Below are positions 23,701 to 38,700 of a DNA stretch of 64,000 bases, piece by piece; position 1 is the first letter of the stretch, and the number at the start of each line of letters is the position of its first letter. Source of the stretch: Nilaparvata lugens (lineage: Eukaryota > Arthropoda > Insecta > Hemiptera > Delphacidae); the NCBI RefSeq assembly GCF_014356525.2, contig NC_052509.1:35067913-35131912 (forward strand). Reading direction: 5' to 3'. A program made the position numbers and the translations under genes. The notes under the pieces were generated by a model. That model saw only the letters and a list, made by a program, of their open reading frames with translations, did no database searches and was not told where the DNA came from.

Positions 23701-26700
23701 AATGTTCTAGAACGGCTTCAAAATAAGTTTTTAAGAATCATGTTCTATAAGAAATTTAATCGTTTTTGTCCGTTTGATTTCCCAACAGAGTCACTGAGAA
23801 CTTTATTCCATATTACATCATTAAAAGTTAGGCGTGATGTTAGAGCACTTATTTTTCTTTTTGATCTCTTAAATAATGAAATTGATTCATCATACTTGCT
23901 ATCTAAAATGAATATTTATATCTCACCTGTGGCTCGTCGATCTGAATTTTCTTTTCTGGTTCCTCGTTCCAGAACACTTAGAAATTACAATTCTCCTCTC
24001 AACAGAATTCAGAGAAGCTACAATAGTTTGTCCGGGCACCTAGATCTCTTCTGGTTCTCTCGCGCTAGATTCCGAAAAGCTCTATACAATGGTCTGGTCT
24101 GAGCATTGATATTGTGATCTGGTCTACATCGATCATTTTTTCATGTATGTGTGGGTGTGCATATGTTTTGGGACTTGGAACTCATTAATAAGTTATATTT
24201 TTGGTTATTTCATTCTTTTAATACTTGTGTTATTAGAATTTTATATTTTCCATTTTTGGACCTTCTATGAGTAGTATTTCGATGCTTTGTATTCATCTCA
24301 TCTTTTCATATTATTATTTTTTTTAAATTATTGTATTTTTCTATATTATCATTTTGTACCTTATTACCATATGTAATAGGATAAATATTACCATTTGTAC
24401 CTTATTTATTTTTATGATTTTTATAAGTTTTCTATATATTATATTTTAAGATTTTGCATTTTCTTGTAAAGGAGACATGTTTGGGGAAACCCGTTGTCTC
24501 CATTGTAAATAAATAAATAAATAAAAATGGCGGCTGATTGAAGTTTTAGTTTTTAAAGAAATGAGGGGTTGCAGCTCAAATATTTTGAATGTAAACACCC
24601 ATTGTATGATACGTCATTTTGAAGGTATTTTCAGAAAAAGAAATATGGCATCAATAAAAATGTTCTATGGTACGTTTATCCAAAATTGCGGCAGATTGAA
24701 CTTTATCAATTATTTCTTCAAAAACTAAAACTTTAATCAGCCGCCATTTCGGATAATATAACATAGAGTATCATAGAACATTTTTAATGATGCCATCTTC
24801 CTTTTTTTAAAAAGCCTTCAAAATGATGTTCCACACAATGGGTGTTTACATTTTAACTAATCGAGTTACAACCCCTAAGTCACCCCCTAAGAGGTTGAAA
24901 TTCAGTTGTACGTCAAAAGGTAGAGTAATTGACTAATAACTTACCCTGAAGATATTATATCTACAAGTCTCCAATTTATTGAAGTGTTCCCATACATATA
25001 ACTCACTCTGTATATTAAAGCACGCATACCGCATGGGGAATTCTCAATGATTGAGGATTGTATTGAATACTTGCTCTCGTATTTTGAAACACATATTTCT
25101 AATTTATTATTTTTAAAGAGGAATTCTCAATTGATACATGTTCTCTTATTGTAAAATTCTCATTCTTTATTTGTGAAAGGGAAAATCAACTCTTCATGAT
25201 CCAATAATAATGTATTTAATGAAAATGAATCATACATTGAAAAGCATACGTATGAATATGAATTCATACTATAAGTATCCTACAATATATTCCTTCCAAT
25301 AAACTTGATAATTCTATAAGACAAGTGATAGGTTGAATGCCTGTTTGAAAGACTACGAAAGGATGACAATCTCTTCAACCAACTCGGAGGGAATTTCTAT
25401 TCTAGAAATCAAACTCTCATACACTAAAAACAGGATAATGTGTGCTGAATTCCATTTCTTTTCAATCTCTACATTATTTTCCTATAACCGGAGAGATAAT
25501 AGTTGGGCATATTCTAAGATATTTTCCAAATTGCAATTCATTCAGTTTATTATGCATTTTTGATGTGGGTGTTATACTATCACCCCATACTCTCTTCTGT
25601 TCCATATTGGGGCTTTCTACCACATAGAGTGTGAGTGATGTATATGTGATAAAAATAATGTTTCTAGATTGTGCCTTGGTCACTGAGTAGAAATAATTTT
25701 GAATCCAAAGTTCTTTATCGGAAATTCAATTGAAATTTGATTGTTGATCAATCAAATTGATTGTTTATAACAAAAACATCATCAAATATCATAATATCAT
25801 AAGGAAGGAAAGTGGTGCGCTTACCATCTTCATCCATTGATCATCCACATTCTCCTTCCAAATCACTAATGGAATCCCTGCACTAACAACCTTTATTCTT
25901 TGCAACCGCTCTTGATTTCACTTTTATCAAATTAATATTAGCTTTTCCTTTATATGTATTCTGCATTGAGATTGGTATTAGAATAAATTTTGGAAGGAGA
26001 GATATTGGTTGAGTTTGCAAAAGAATATCACAAAGTACAAAGGAAACAGCTCGAATACAACGTAATTAATAACGATAAAGTTCAAAATAACTATCAAAGT
26101 ATTCAAGCCAAGCCTAATTATTATGATGATAGAACAGTGATTGAATATATAGGCCTATATTATCATTCAAAGAGTTACTAGGAGAAATAGGCTACATTCA
26201 GTACCTTTTTTCAACTTTATAATTGTTGGGATATTAAAACTGAATAAAAACCCACCAGTAGAAAACCTTTGAAGCCATTTATCTTTTCAAATGTTGCCAA
26301 ATTAAATCTATTCATTCCTTCTTCTCGTAGTATCAAATGAGAGTTCTCTATCTCCAAACCGGTATGCCCTTACATTATCGAGCATTCTGGAAGATCTAGG
26401 AGTTCAAAAGTGATGAGTTTCTAAAAAAAATTGGAGATAAATATTGTATAAATCGTAGGAGATGTCGATGGGACTTGAAAGTTATGTACTTTTTTAGAAA
26501 AAGATTTACAGAGTTGCTTGAGAAAAATGAAGTTGAATATTGTAGGTATATGACCGTAACACACAACTATCACCTGATTAAAGTATGTGGATATGTGTAT
26601 ATCATCTTTTCCTGAATCAAGAGTGCACTCCTAAAGGATTAAAGGTGTTGAACCGGCAAGATGTTCTATTCAATTCTATTCAATATACAGTAGGCTACAC

Positions 26701-29700
26701 ATACAAGATATCAATGATTTCGAGAGATTATACTCTAATTTATTAATGTTTTCACTTTTTTAATTCCTTATTCAATGATCGATTCATCAAATTCATTAGC
26801 ATTGATTAATTGAATTACAAAAGAGCCAGGGAAAGCATGTTAATTTTCAATAAGAGAGCAACAGGTATTCGATGTGCAGGCTCTTACAAAATCGATCATT
26901 CTGGGAGATCCAGCCGTCCAAAAGTATCAAATTTCTAGAAAAATTGAAGATAAATATTGTATAAATGGTAGGAGATGTCGATGGGACTTGAAAGTTATTT
27001 ACTTTTTGAGAAAACAAATTACAAATGTTTTTAAAACCAACAAGTTCAAAATACAGAATGGTGTTTAGTCTTTAGGGAGGCGAAATTTATGTACCCTTCG
27101 ATAAACACTCTCACAGGTTCAAAACTAACGAAAAATATATTATTGTTAGTAGAGATACCCAAGTCATGTTAAATGAGGAACTGATGTATTCTTTCAAGAA
27201 ATTTAATTAGCAAAATGTGTATTACCAAAGGTCAGATGGATAGATGGTGTTCCTGGTAGTGGAAAAACACAACTAATTATAGAAAAGCATGAGCCATTGA
27301 AAGATCTCATATTAGCTCAAACAAGGGCAGCAGTTAGACGAATAAAAGTTGCCATACAAAAAAATACGTGAATAAATATAGTTCTATAATCAATTCGAAC
27401 TATAGAACAGTGTCATCATTTCTGATAAATGGACTGCACAACAAGAAATATAATCGTGTTTATCGATGAGGCCATACTAATACACGCAGGCTTCGTAGGA
27501 TTCGTCTCTGCGCTGACGGGCGCTGATGAAATAATTCTGTTTGGTGATTCGAGACAAATTTCGTACATTGAGAGAAGTGATCACCGGCAATATGGAAACA
27601 TATTTCTGTGTTTTCGGAGAAAATGTAAATCATTACCAAATAGTCTCTAACAGATGCCCAATGGACGTATGCTGCCTACTGTCGAATTACTACAAGGATA
27701 TCTCCACGAGGAACAAGATTATACGCTCAATCATGCCAACAATCAGTAACGGAGGCTATCATCAACTAGGACTAGAGACATTAATCCTTACATTTACACA
27801 GGCTGAGAAGCAAATGATGATGGAAGCAGTGAATAATAAGGCTCTAGTCGGTTCACTTAAGGTACTCACAATACATGAAGCTCAGGGTCTAACATTCAAA
27901 GATGTTGTATTGGTGAGGAAAAATATAAAGCCGTTAAATATTTACAACAGTATCCAACATGAGATCGTTGCACTGAGTAGGCATACCCGGTCTTTCAGAT
28001 TATCTTAACAATTGGGGAAGAAGATTTGATGATGTCATTAACGAGGAAAATACTAGATATCAAGGACGAGGATATTCTTAACTGGCATATAAATAACTAC
28101 AAATTTTCAGTGAACAATGAATAACAATGATGTTCTAACATTGGGAGAACTAGAGCTTTTCGAGGAGATATATGATGTATCTGTTAATCAAGCAAACAAC
28201 TTAGTAAGATTGCTTGAAGAGTACAACTTGAAGATTTTCTGTCTCAATATAAGAAGTTTAAGGAAAATTTTTCAATCAATTGATGGTACAACTGCAAGAT
28301 ATGTTTGTAGAATTCGATGTTATTGTTCTTACTGAATGCTGGATAAAAATAATAATATCTAACAGCACATGGAGAATAATTACAATATAATTTCTTTGGT
28401 AAACAATCCACTCCAAAATGATGGAATCGCCATCTACATCAAGAAATCAATGTATCTTGTTACGAATTAATAGTTAGACAGGCGAATGTACTGAATTTGA
28501 AGTTGGAAACAAGAAACAACTGTTATAACATCATTGCAATTTACAGATCTCCCTCGCATCATGACATAACAGATGTGATATGAGACAAGTTCTGGATAAC
28601 CTGTAACGTAATCAAGTCATATGTGTTGGAGATATGAATATAAACACACAGCTTCGTCACCCACATCAACAACTACAGGATTATCTGAATTTTTGGTGTG
28701 CATAATTATGGTCTTAAACATTGTACCAAAAAAGCTACAAGGACTACTGGAGAGACAGCTTCCTGTATAGACCATAATTATTATGATCAATTTCGAGAAC
28801 TGGGAAGGCGTCATCAACGCTCAAGACACCAACATTTCCTACAAAAATGTCATCACCATCCTCAAGAAACACATTGGAGATAATACCAACTACTACCACC
28901 AACGTAAACGTCTCAAACCTATCAAACCATGGATCACAAGAGGACTAGTCTCAGCTATAAGGAGAATGGTATGCTTCTATCAATCTGTAGACCTGAGGGA
29001 AGAGGGATGGGCTCAATAAGGACATCTTTCTTGTGAATCTCCTGGTTTGTTGTTATTTCTAACAGAATTTCTGACTGAGCTGGTACCAACACATTCCTAA
29101 GTGAATGAACTTATAACCTCCTTTAGCCTTAACCTTTAATGTGGATGTGAGTTCAGGGTTTGATCTCCCCTTTTCATTTTTTTGTAGTTTGGTTCCTGAC
29201 TCTACCTCCTGGTTACTGTCTGAGTGCTCTTTTCCATTTGGCTGCTTGATTGGTCACAATAATTGCCCTTTGTTTGGTCTTGAGGCTGTATACTACATTG
29301 ATTGTTCTTATTTCTTTCGACATAATTCTCTTGGAGAGCTGTTGATTCAATACCCTTCTGTTCTAAACAACACCTCCTTTGCTGTCCTTCACTCAAGATA
29401 TCTTCCTCACACATAGATAAGCTACCATCTTTGTTTCTTTTCTTATACTTAGCGTAAGTATGAATTTTATGGATTATGGGTTTTTGGTACCATTTTATTC
29501 GTTTTTTCGAGCTCTATTAGGTGATCAAAACATTGTAAGTCTGTGTCGTCTGTAGCGCTTTCTATGAGCAGTTGAAATAACTTGTAAGTCTTCATCGTTC
29601 AGATGCAGGCAGTAAGAGCTTGTATGTCTAGCAGTGCTGTGTTGTATTTAAGGTTAGAAGCTCATTGTTTTCTTTTGGTTTCTTCTGTGGCAAGTTTAGG

Positions 29701-32700
29701 TCCTATTGAATTTCTGCTATGGGAAAAAAGAAGAATAAAACTATTCCATTGGTAAGTAAACTTTACTATTTTCATATTAGTTGCAATTTATTCATAAATA
29801 AGCAGTTCAAACCGGGATAGACTTGCAAGGTTGTATATGGATGACAAATCGACTTACAAGGTTCTGGAAGTTGCATTCAAGACATACGAGTTATTGGTTC
29901 TCTATGCTAGTTGGCTTACAAGCATTTACACTCAATTTTAAATACAAAAATACTCATTAAGTGAATCCTTGAAACTTTCTATCCTTCTGAGAAGTCTCTC
30001 CATATTTTGATAATTATGATATTACCTTGTAAAATTTTTATTCCTGCAATCTAAACTTATTCATAAATATCACGATCCATTTGCTATAGAAGTTGGTTTT
30101 CTACATTATTTATCTCTACATTACAGTTTTGTAGCTCTGCGACTCAACTTAGTAAGTTAGGCTTCATTATTATGTTTGTGAACATTTGATTTTGTTTCTT
30201 CCTTCGTAACTTTCACTTTAATATTCCAAAATATTGAAATCAAAGTTCAACACAGTGTTACCATAATCAATGTTTACTATGAGCAAAAATAGAATTCACT
30301 CAATCTCCCATTAACGAAAAAATAGAATTCACTCAAACTCCCATTAACGATGCAAAGTTTTGAATTGTGACTCCTCCTACTCTTCTACTGAGTGAGAATA
30401 GTAGGAGGAGTCACAATTCAAAACGTTGATGATAAAGAGCTCCATGAGCATAAGGATGAATGGTGCTTTGTCTGTTGAGAAATGGTAATGGAATTGTCAA
30501 AAATGATACAATCCTGTGGACAGGAGGCCAAAGTGAACCATTGGAGTGGAGGGTGGCAGTCCCTTCCTCTCTGAGAAAGATAGTTATGAGACTTGTCACG
30601 AGACTCCTTGGGCTTGACATCCCGGCATTGAAAGAACCCTCCTTAAGGTTAAACTACTGGCCTGGAATGGCAAGAGAGGTAGAATAATGCCACAATTGTG
30701 CTATACGTGAAACTCCCTGTGCCTTGAAAGAGCTCTTGGAAAAAGCCTATGAAGCAACTCATCCCATGGAATTAGTGTCAATGGATGTGGTTGGTCCCTT
30801 GCCAACAAGCACTCAAGTAAATCGTTACTACGTGAGTTTCATAGACCACTTTACCAGGTTTGCAGAAGCCCTTCCACAACCAGACCAAACTGCCGAATCA
30901 ATTGCCAGAGCCTTGGTTACACAAATCATATTCAGACATAGTGTACCAACCCGACTGATGACAGACAAAGGCAAAAACTTCAAGGAACAGTAGCTCTTTT
31001 TTAAACGGTGGGGGAGTGTGAAGGGAATCCCCTTCATGGGCTACCATGTCATTGAGGTTTGTTGCCTTGGCAACCCTTTACAGAAAAAGTTTGTTATCTT
31101 GTTCATGTTTAGTCAGTAATGTTCAAGTTTTATTAAAGAAAGGTTCAATTTAAACAGTAGAGTTTTTCATTTAATTTTTAGCTTTGTCAGTTCCTTACAG
31201 TGTCACTGGAGAAAATGATTACTAGCCTCGAAATGTTGTGAGAGGTGGAGCCTTCAGGTCAATTTGAACAAGTCCAAAATCGTGATTTTCAAAAGAAGAG
31301 ACAGAGTTAGTAGACATGATGTATAGCAGTATAAGAAGGAGCGATTACTGCCATTATAATGTGGACCTTACTATAGTAAATGAGTGTTCACATATCTTGG
31401 AGAAAATTTGACTTGTTTGCTCAAATGATGTGGATTTCGATGAATGACTGATAAAAACCCTTACCGTACCTCTAACTCATCCAGTATCAACTTTTCCATG
31501 GCTTGTTTGCCAAACCCTAAATCACGTAGGTGAAGCAGTGCAAACAAACGCTGCTCCTGCCAAAGTGGGCCATCCGTCATTGTAATACCTGTAAATAGAA
31601 AATACAATGATGTAATTAACTGAACCCTATTTAAAATATACATTTGATAATAATAAACACCTGTAATTTGACAATGATACAACGCAAATGAAAAAATATA
31701 ATCATATTAAATGTGAAAAATCAAAATAAACAAAATCAACAAAAATCAAAATCAAAATGAAATCAAAATCAACATTTATAAGATAATCAATTATTAAATA
31801 TTTTAAATTGATGATCTGATCTTTTTCTCCTATCAATATTGTCATATGCTTCTTTGAAGTCGATGAAAAAGCCGTATAGTTTTCTTTCCTAATTTGTAAA
31901 AAGTAATCAACAATGCTATGGAGAACAAATATGTTATCGACCGCCGAGTAACCAAAACGAAAGCCTGCCATACATTCTTTTATAATACCCTTGGTTTGCT
32001 CCCACTTGGCCACTTTATTGCTCATTATGCCCATGAAAAGTTTTGTCATAATATCCATACACGAGATGCCCCTATAATTAGAAACAATAGCAGGATCCCC
32101 TTTCTTATGAAGAGGAAAAATAATCGATCTTATAAAAGATTCAGGGGTTTCTCCATGAGTTGTAATATTGTTAAATGCTCTTATGAGTAGTATTTTGAAA
32201 CTCTCCGGGGCTTTTTCATAAAAATCGACTAAATTTCTATCCTCTCCAGGAGCTTTATTGTTACTCATTTTAGTAAGTACAGCATCTAATTCAATCATTT
32301 CTAGTTCTTTATCTAAAGATTCTATTTTGACCAAAGGTTGTGCATACAAAACTGGTTCACTGAGTCTAACAGGAGTAAGAAAATTTGAAAAATAATTGAT
32401 CCACAAATCAGATTTTATAGGAATGAATAATTGAGTCGGACGGCTACTTTTGAAATTTTTATAAGATCTCATAAGTCCTTCGAGTTATTCACGCTTCGAA
32501 AATTCGGGGTCACGTGACTCCGAAAACTCCAGTTCAAACTTACCGGCCAAGTTTGGTCAGTCAGCCTTTGAAAACGGGGGCGATTATAACCTATAAACTG
32601 TTTTATATTGCACTACTTTCGCGTTTTCGTGTAGCCTACTACAATTTTAAAGATCTGAATGTTTGGTCACACACTCATGTATTGTCATTTCAAATGTTGT

Positions 32701-35700
32701 TCAATAGTCAGTTGATTATTTTAATATTGTTCCGATTTAGTTTGTTAGTTGATTCATTAGGCAGCCATTTATTAAAATTGTTGAATTCGCTTCCTATTTT
32801 TAACCACTCCAACTGTTTAATTTATTTGAAGTAATAAGTCTTCTTATATTCAATAATATTAAAATGTTTTTTCTATTAGATCAATCAGAACTGTTCATAT
32901 ATATGCAGAGGCTCCCCAATCGTTTTCCCACTCAACGTTTTCTCCATGAGTTTCTTATTAAGCAACCTATTATATATAAATGACCCAATTAAAACTAATT
33001 AACAGATGAAAATAAATAAATTTTTGATTACAAATAATACCTATAGCTAATTTACAACACTGGAAAACTATAGAAACAAGAAAAAAGCAACTTATATTTA
33101 TGTGAAGTTTTGAGTCACCTTTTTAATGACTGTTTGGTTTGCACGGGCATTTTCCAAGTGTATTGAAAAACAGTAAGGTATTACTTGTACATACAAAAGG
33201 AGATAAAAAAACTTCTGACCATCAATTGTACCTGTGATATCCAAAGTATTCAAGGCCATAATGCAAGACCAGATATCAAGTCATTTTAAAAGCTTTGGTA
33301 TGTTTACTGAAAAACAATTTGGCTTCAGGCCAGGTAATGCAGTTACAAGACTAGTAAATAGTGTTGTTGATTATTTGGATAAGGATCTTTCTGTTAGCGT
33401 TAGGTCATATGGCATGTCTTACGATACTGTTAAGCATAACATACTTGGTAACAAACTTTCTTATTATGGCTGCAATTCTGAATGAATCGATCTCGTTATG
33501 TTATATTTAAAAGACCGCAACCAGTTTGTTTACAAAGATGGTCAGTTCTCTAAGGGCAGGAAGGTTCGGTATAGGGTTCCTCAACGCTCCATACTTGGAA
33601 CAATACTCTTTAATTAATAGCCTATATTTAACAACATAATTTGTAACATAGAAGGTACTCATAAAGCAGGATTTCTTTTTGCTGATGATTTTAATCTCAA
33701 AGTTAGTTGTAAATCCAAAAACAGGAGTACAATATTTTATGGTTGATAGCTCTGTACTCCTTAATGAATCGTGTGATTAATGAAACCTCTCATTGAACCT
33801 AGAAAAAATCTCTGATATTATGTTCACTTACAATAGAAATTTAATCACCGTAATGAAGTAAGGACTGAACCTTTAAAATTTGTAGGTATTGTTCTTGATT
33901 CAAAACTTAATTGGCAACCACATGCAGAGTTCATTAGTAGACGACTAGCAAAGGGTCTCTACTTGCTGAGAAGGTTAAAGTCAATAAATTATTGTAAACA
34001 TTAATGTATTATTGAATGTTTATTTCTCTCAAATACAAAGTTTTCTGTGTTTTGGTAATAAATACGCAAATTTGCATGCAAAAGAGTGCTTTTTATCAAG
34101 ATGCTCAAAGTAACAAATAAAAATGGAAAAATATATTGGATTGATCCAACTAATACCGTCAAAATTCTTGAGTAATTCCTCCAATCTATTTAAAATCTCG
34201 AAATACAGGATTGATTTGTAATATTGATATGAGGACTCTTTCCTTACAAATTTGGGAATATGAATAGTTTATTCTTTGTATGTCTTATTCAGTGTTAGTC
34301 ATGTAAAATAGAATAGAATGACTGCTTTCATTTTTGAACTAGTACATAGTAGTAATCTGAATATTTTTGTTTTATTTAAATAGTGACTTTCATGGATGGG
34401 ACACACAATAAGCTCCAGTTGACGTGTGGGGTTCCTTGAACCTTTGGATCCTTGAATCTGTCCCTTCAAACATAACGACATTCATGAATGTGAAACCAGA
34501 AATAGGAATAATATCAGAGTTCAACAGCTCAGGATCACTACTTCGCAAAAAAATCTTGTGTATACATCTGTCAAACTTTACAATTCTTTACTAATAGGAA
34601 TCAAATCATTACCTCTTGCATTCTTCAGAAGAAAATTGCAAACTACTGAAAGCCTAAATGTTATATAGCATACAAGAATTTTATCTGATTGTCTAGACCA
34701 AATATTTGCAGGCTAATACTATAATAATACTATTATGTATTATCTAGTAAATATATAATGTAAAGATCTAGTAAATATATAATGTAAAGATCAATATAGT
34801 ACCTATTATTGACGTTTGTAAATGCATTGTTATGTCTTTAATAATGAAGATTCTTATTCGTATTCTCAACATGTTAGAACAACAAACTACGACAGCACAA
34901 CGAAGTTTTTAGGTTATAAAAATGACGTCAAGTGAGTTCACTGCCTTCACGATACTCCAAAACGACGGTTTCGGAATCTTTGGTCAGTTTGTGCTGGTGA
35001 AATCCGTCAGCATTCAAAACTTCTGTTTAGCCAGGAAAACCACAGTTTCGAAACCGGCGGTTTAAGCAACTTTGGTGAAATTGGGCCAAGTAGACTAAAC
35101 ATCTTACGTCTCGCTCTTTCACAATCTCTATCAAACCACGCCTGCTGTTTATTTGTCTTGGAGTTATTATAATTATTGTGTGTAAGTTGTCTATTACTGG
35201 CCGATGAGTATATAAGATTTTTTAAACAGTTTGTTGCAATATCTGGGTCATTCGGTAGTTCAATATTTCTACATCTTTCTGAAAGATTACGAGAATAATG
35301 TCAACAACTCTCATACAACCTACCTTAAAGCAAATTGGAAAATAATCTGAGAAGTACAGAGAAATAATTTATAGACTTGATAATATGTACGGTAGCAGTA
35401 CACAACAGTAATCTATCACGGACGCCCCTCTCTGATTAAAAAAAGTTGATTCCCCATTTTCATCCCCCTTAGCTCTACCATTCAATATTATATAATTATA
35501 CACTTCCCAGAGAAATAAGACTCTTCAAATTCAAATTTATTTTGTCAAATTGAAAACAATACAATGACGACTATGAATCATAAAAATAAATAGACAAGCA
35601 AGAAATACATAATAAGATTCCAATAACATATAAACTATTAAATTGAAAATAACTTGTTTTCTCTCATTCTCCTCTTGTACTGACCATTGTATCTTTTGAT

Positions 35701-38700
35701 TTTCTAGCATGAGCTACATTGTTATTATCAACAGTGACTTCAACTGGAATATTCTGTAATTCACCTACTCTACAATTATTCGAATCACCAACTAGAATTG
35801 TGTTCATGTTATTATCGGATGTTGACAGGTAATCCCAAATCATATCAAAATCTCTTTTCCATTCTTCTTCTGAACCCCCCCCCCACCACTTAGATAAATT
35901 GGCAAAATAAATATTTCCTCATTACTCAAATTAACTGAAATTTTCTGTTTATAATCATCATTTATGAAAGAAATACAACATGACCAAAACGACGTACTTC
36001 TTATTGCATACTCACAAGACAATATATATATATTCTGGTAAATAAAATCATATCCTTCATCTTTGCCCCTCCACTACATGTGTTTCTAACAAAATAAAAC
36101 AATCAAGCCCTTTCACAAAACTAAAAAAAATCAAATAGTTCTTACCTTTTATTCCACAAACATTAAACACTAGAAAATCAGTTTGATATTTAATTTACAC
36201 TATGCCTAGGCCTACTGACACGACTGACGGCTCCACCTCATTCATCATAAAGTCTCTGATGCTTGTTGTTTTTCTGCCCCTTCTTAAAAGATCTCAGAAT
36301 TTCCTCGGACCCACTTCCTAAAAATTCCATGAATTTTTCTTCGCCATTTCTGTTGCCGAACTGCAGCCAACCTGAATCCCACGTGAAAGTCGCCTCTTCA
36401 ATCATCAAGCGATTATGGACGACCCTAACAATACATTGAGGCTGGTTTATTGTCCATAGCAATGTTCCGCAAGGCCATTAGTTTTCCTCTACTTTTCCGG
36501 GTTTCGAACGAATAGTCTTTGTAAATGAAATACTTAGTTCCTTTCAGTTTTTTGTATTAGACAGAATAAAGTTCACATCATCATCACACGGAAAGTGAGC
36601 TATAATAGAACCACTGTTATTTTTTCGGATTTCCAAGTAGGGGAGCACGGTTGATGAATAAATTATCGTTACAACGTAAATAGTCCAAGTAAAAAACGTC
36701 TCACTACAAGCAAGCACGAAATTTGTTTCCTTAGTAGAATCAAATTGTAATCCCTTCAAAATAAGGTTATTTCTCCTACTTCTATCTTCAAAATTAATTA
36801 GTCTATTTGCTAAACCCTTATTAGAAGATTTGAGAGATTGTAATTCACTTTTTAGTCCGCTATTTTCTCTAGATAACTTTTTCAGTCTCAGTTAGAGCAG
36901 TTACATCGTTTTTCGTGTCTAAAGTAGATATTTTTTAATTCTAGTTTCTATACAGTCCAGTAATAACTTAACAATTTCTCGTCCATTTTGTTGATATGAA
37001 TGTGTGAACGCTTTTTTCCAGGTCGGGAGCCAACTTCAGGAGAAATTGTGGATCGTTCATATTTTTTAGAACTAGATGGCCAGAAATACGAGTCTATTCC
37101 TTCTTGCATTTGATATAACTATACACAGAAGGGCACTACAAAACAACAACTTCTCGTTTAAATCACTAAATTCAACTTTCAAACACTTCTCACTAATATT
37201 ATAGACAATAGTTATTAAGGTTAAAGGCATCAGCACGAAAACGATAGGCTATTCAAAGCGATAAGCCGACACGTCTGCTCTGTACAACGTGTAGAGCTCA
37301 ACTCTAGTCGGATTATAATCTATGAGCATTGCAGCGATAGAAAACTGGAAGACTCAAAGCACTATTAAGTTACGATAGCTAGTCAATTGTATATTGGGTA
37401 CTATGATCAATTTGAGGCCTTTCATGTAAGAATATTATAAATTTGGCTAGATTTTATAAAGATTACCACAGTAAATTGGGCTACGTATAACATAAACATC
37501 AAATACTGAAAATAGATTGGAATGAGCAGAATAAAGTTTCATGTGATGATTAAACCAGAAATATGAATATTTTATATAAAGGTTCAACTAATAGATACTT
37601 TAAATTAATACTTGGATATGTGTCATTTGAGGGAAATTCAAATTACGCCTGATGAATATGTTTTCTGTATTTTTAATCAGTTTTCTCGAAAACGTACAAT
37701 CTCATGACAATAGTTCCAAATTTCTCTTAAACTTGGAAAAGTGGAATAGCAGCAATGTTAAAAATCTGCCAAAACTGGGCAAGTCAAAAACCTTGACCAA
37801 CATGAAAAGTGATTGACCGGGTATTTCTAATTGTCCGATTCGTTTCAAATTTGGCATAAAGGATAATTTGCACGTACTTAACATACTGTTGAAATTTCAT
37901 AAGAATATGTCGACTACTGGGGGTGGTAAGGGGTTGAAAACCCTATTGAATGGCATAAAAAGTGATTGACCGGGTATTTCTAATTGTCCGATTCGTTTCA
38001 AATTTGGCATACAGGATAATTTGCACATACTTAACATACTGTTGAAATTTCATAAGAATATGTCGACTACTGGGGGTGGTAAGGGGTTGAAAACCCTATT
38101 GACCAGCATAAAAAGTGATTGACCGGGTATTTCTAATTGTCCGATTCGTTTCAAATTTGGCATACAGGATGATTTAGACATATTTAACATACTGTTGAAA
38201 TTTCATAAGAATATGTCGACTACTAGGGGTGGTAAGGGGTTGAAAACCCTATTGACCAGCATAAAAAGTGATTGACCGGGTATTTCTAATTTTCCGATTC
38301 GTTTCAAATTTGGCATACAGGATAATTTATTTACACATACTAAACATACTGTTGAAATTTCATAAGAATATGTTGACTACTAGGGGTGGTAAGGGGTTGA
38401 AAACCTATTGACCAGCATAAAAAGTGATTAACTGGGTATTTCTAATTGTCCGATTCGTTTCAGATTTGGCATACAGGATAACTTACACATACTAAACATA
38501 ATGTTGAAATTTCATCAAAATATAATGATGTTAAGGGTGGTTAGGGGTGGTTAGGGGTTAGAAACCCTATTGACCAGCATAGAAAGTGATTGACCGAGTA
38601 TTTCTAATTGTCTGATTCGTTTCAAACTTGGCATACAGCATAATTTACACAAACTAAACATAATGTTAGAATTTCATAAGAATACTACTAGGGGTTGTAA

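Noticed and set aside
29141..29416. 91-codon plus-strand frame rich in Cys, Phe and Ser
   Set aside because: No known family; it lies opposite a weak Gypsy-like frame and has no promoter or splice support.
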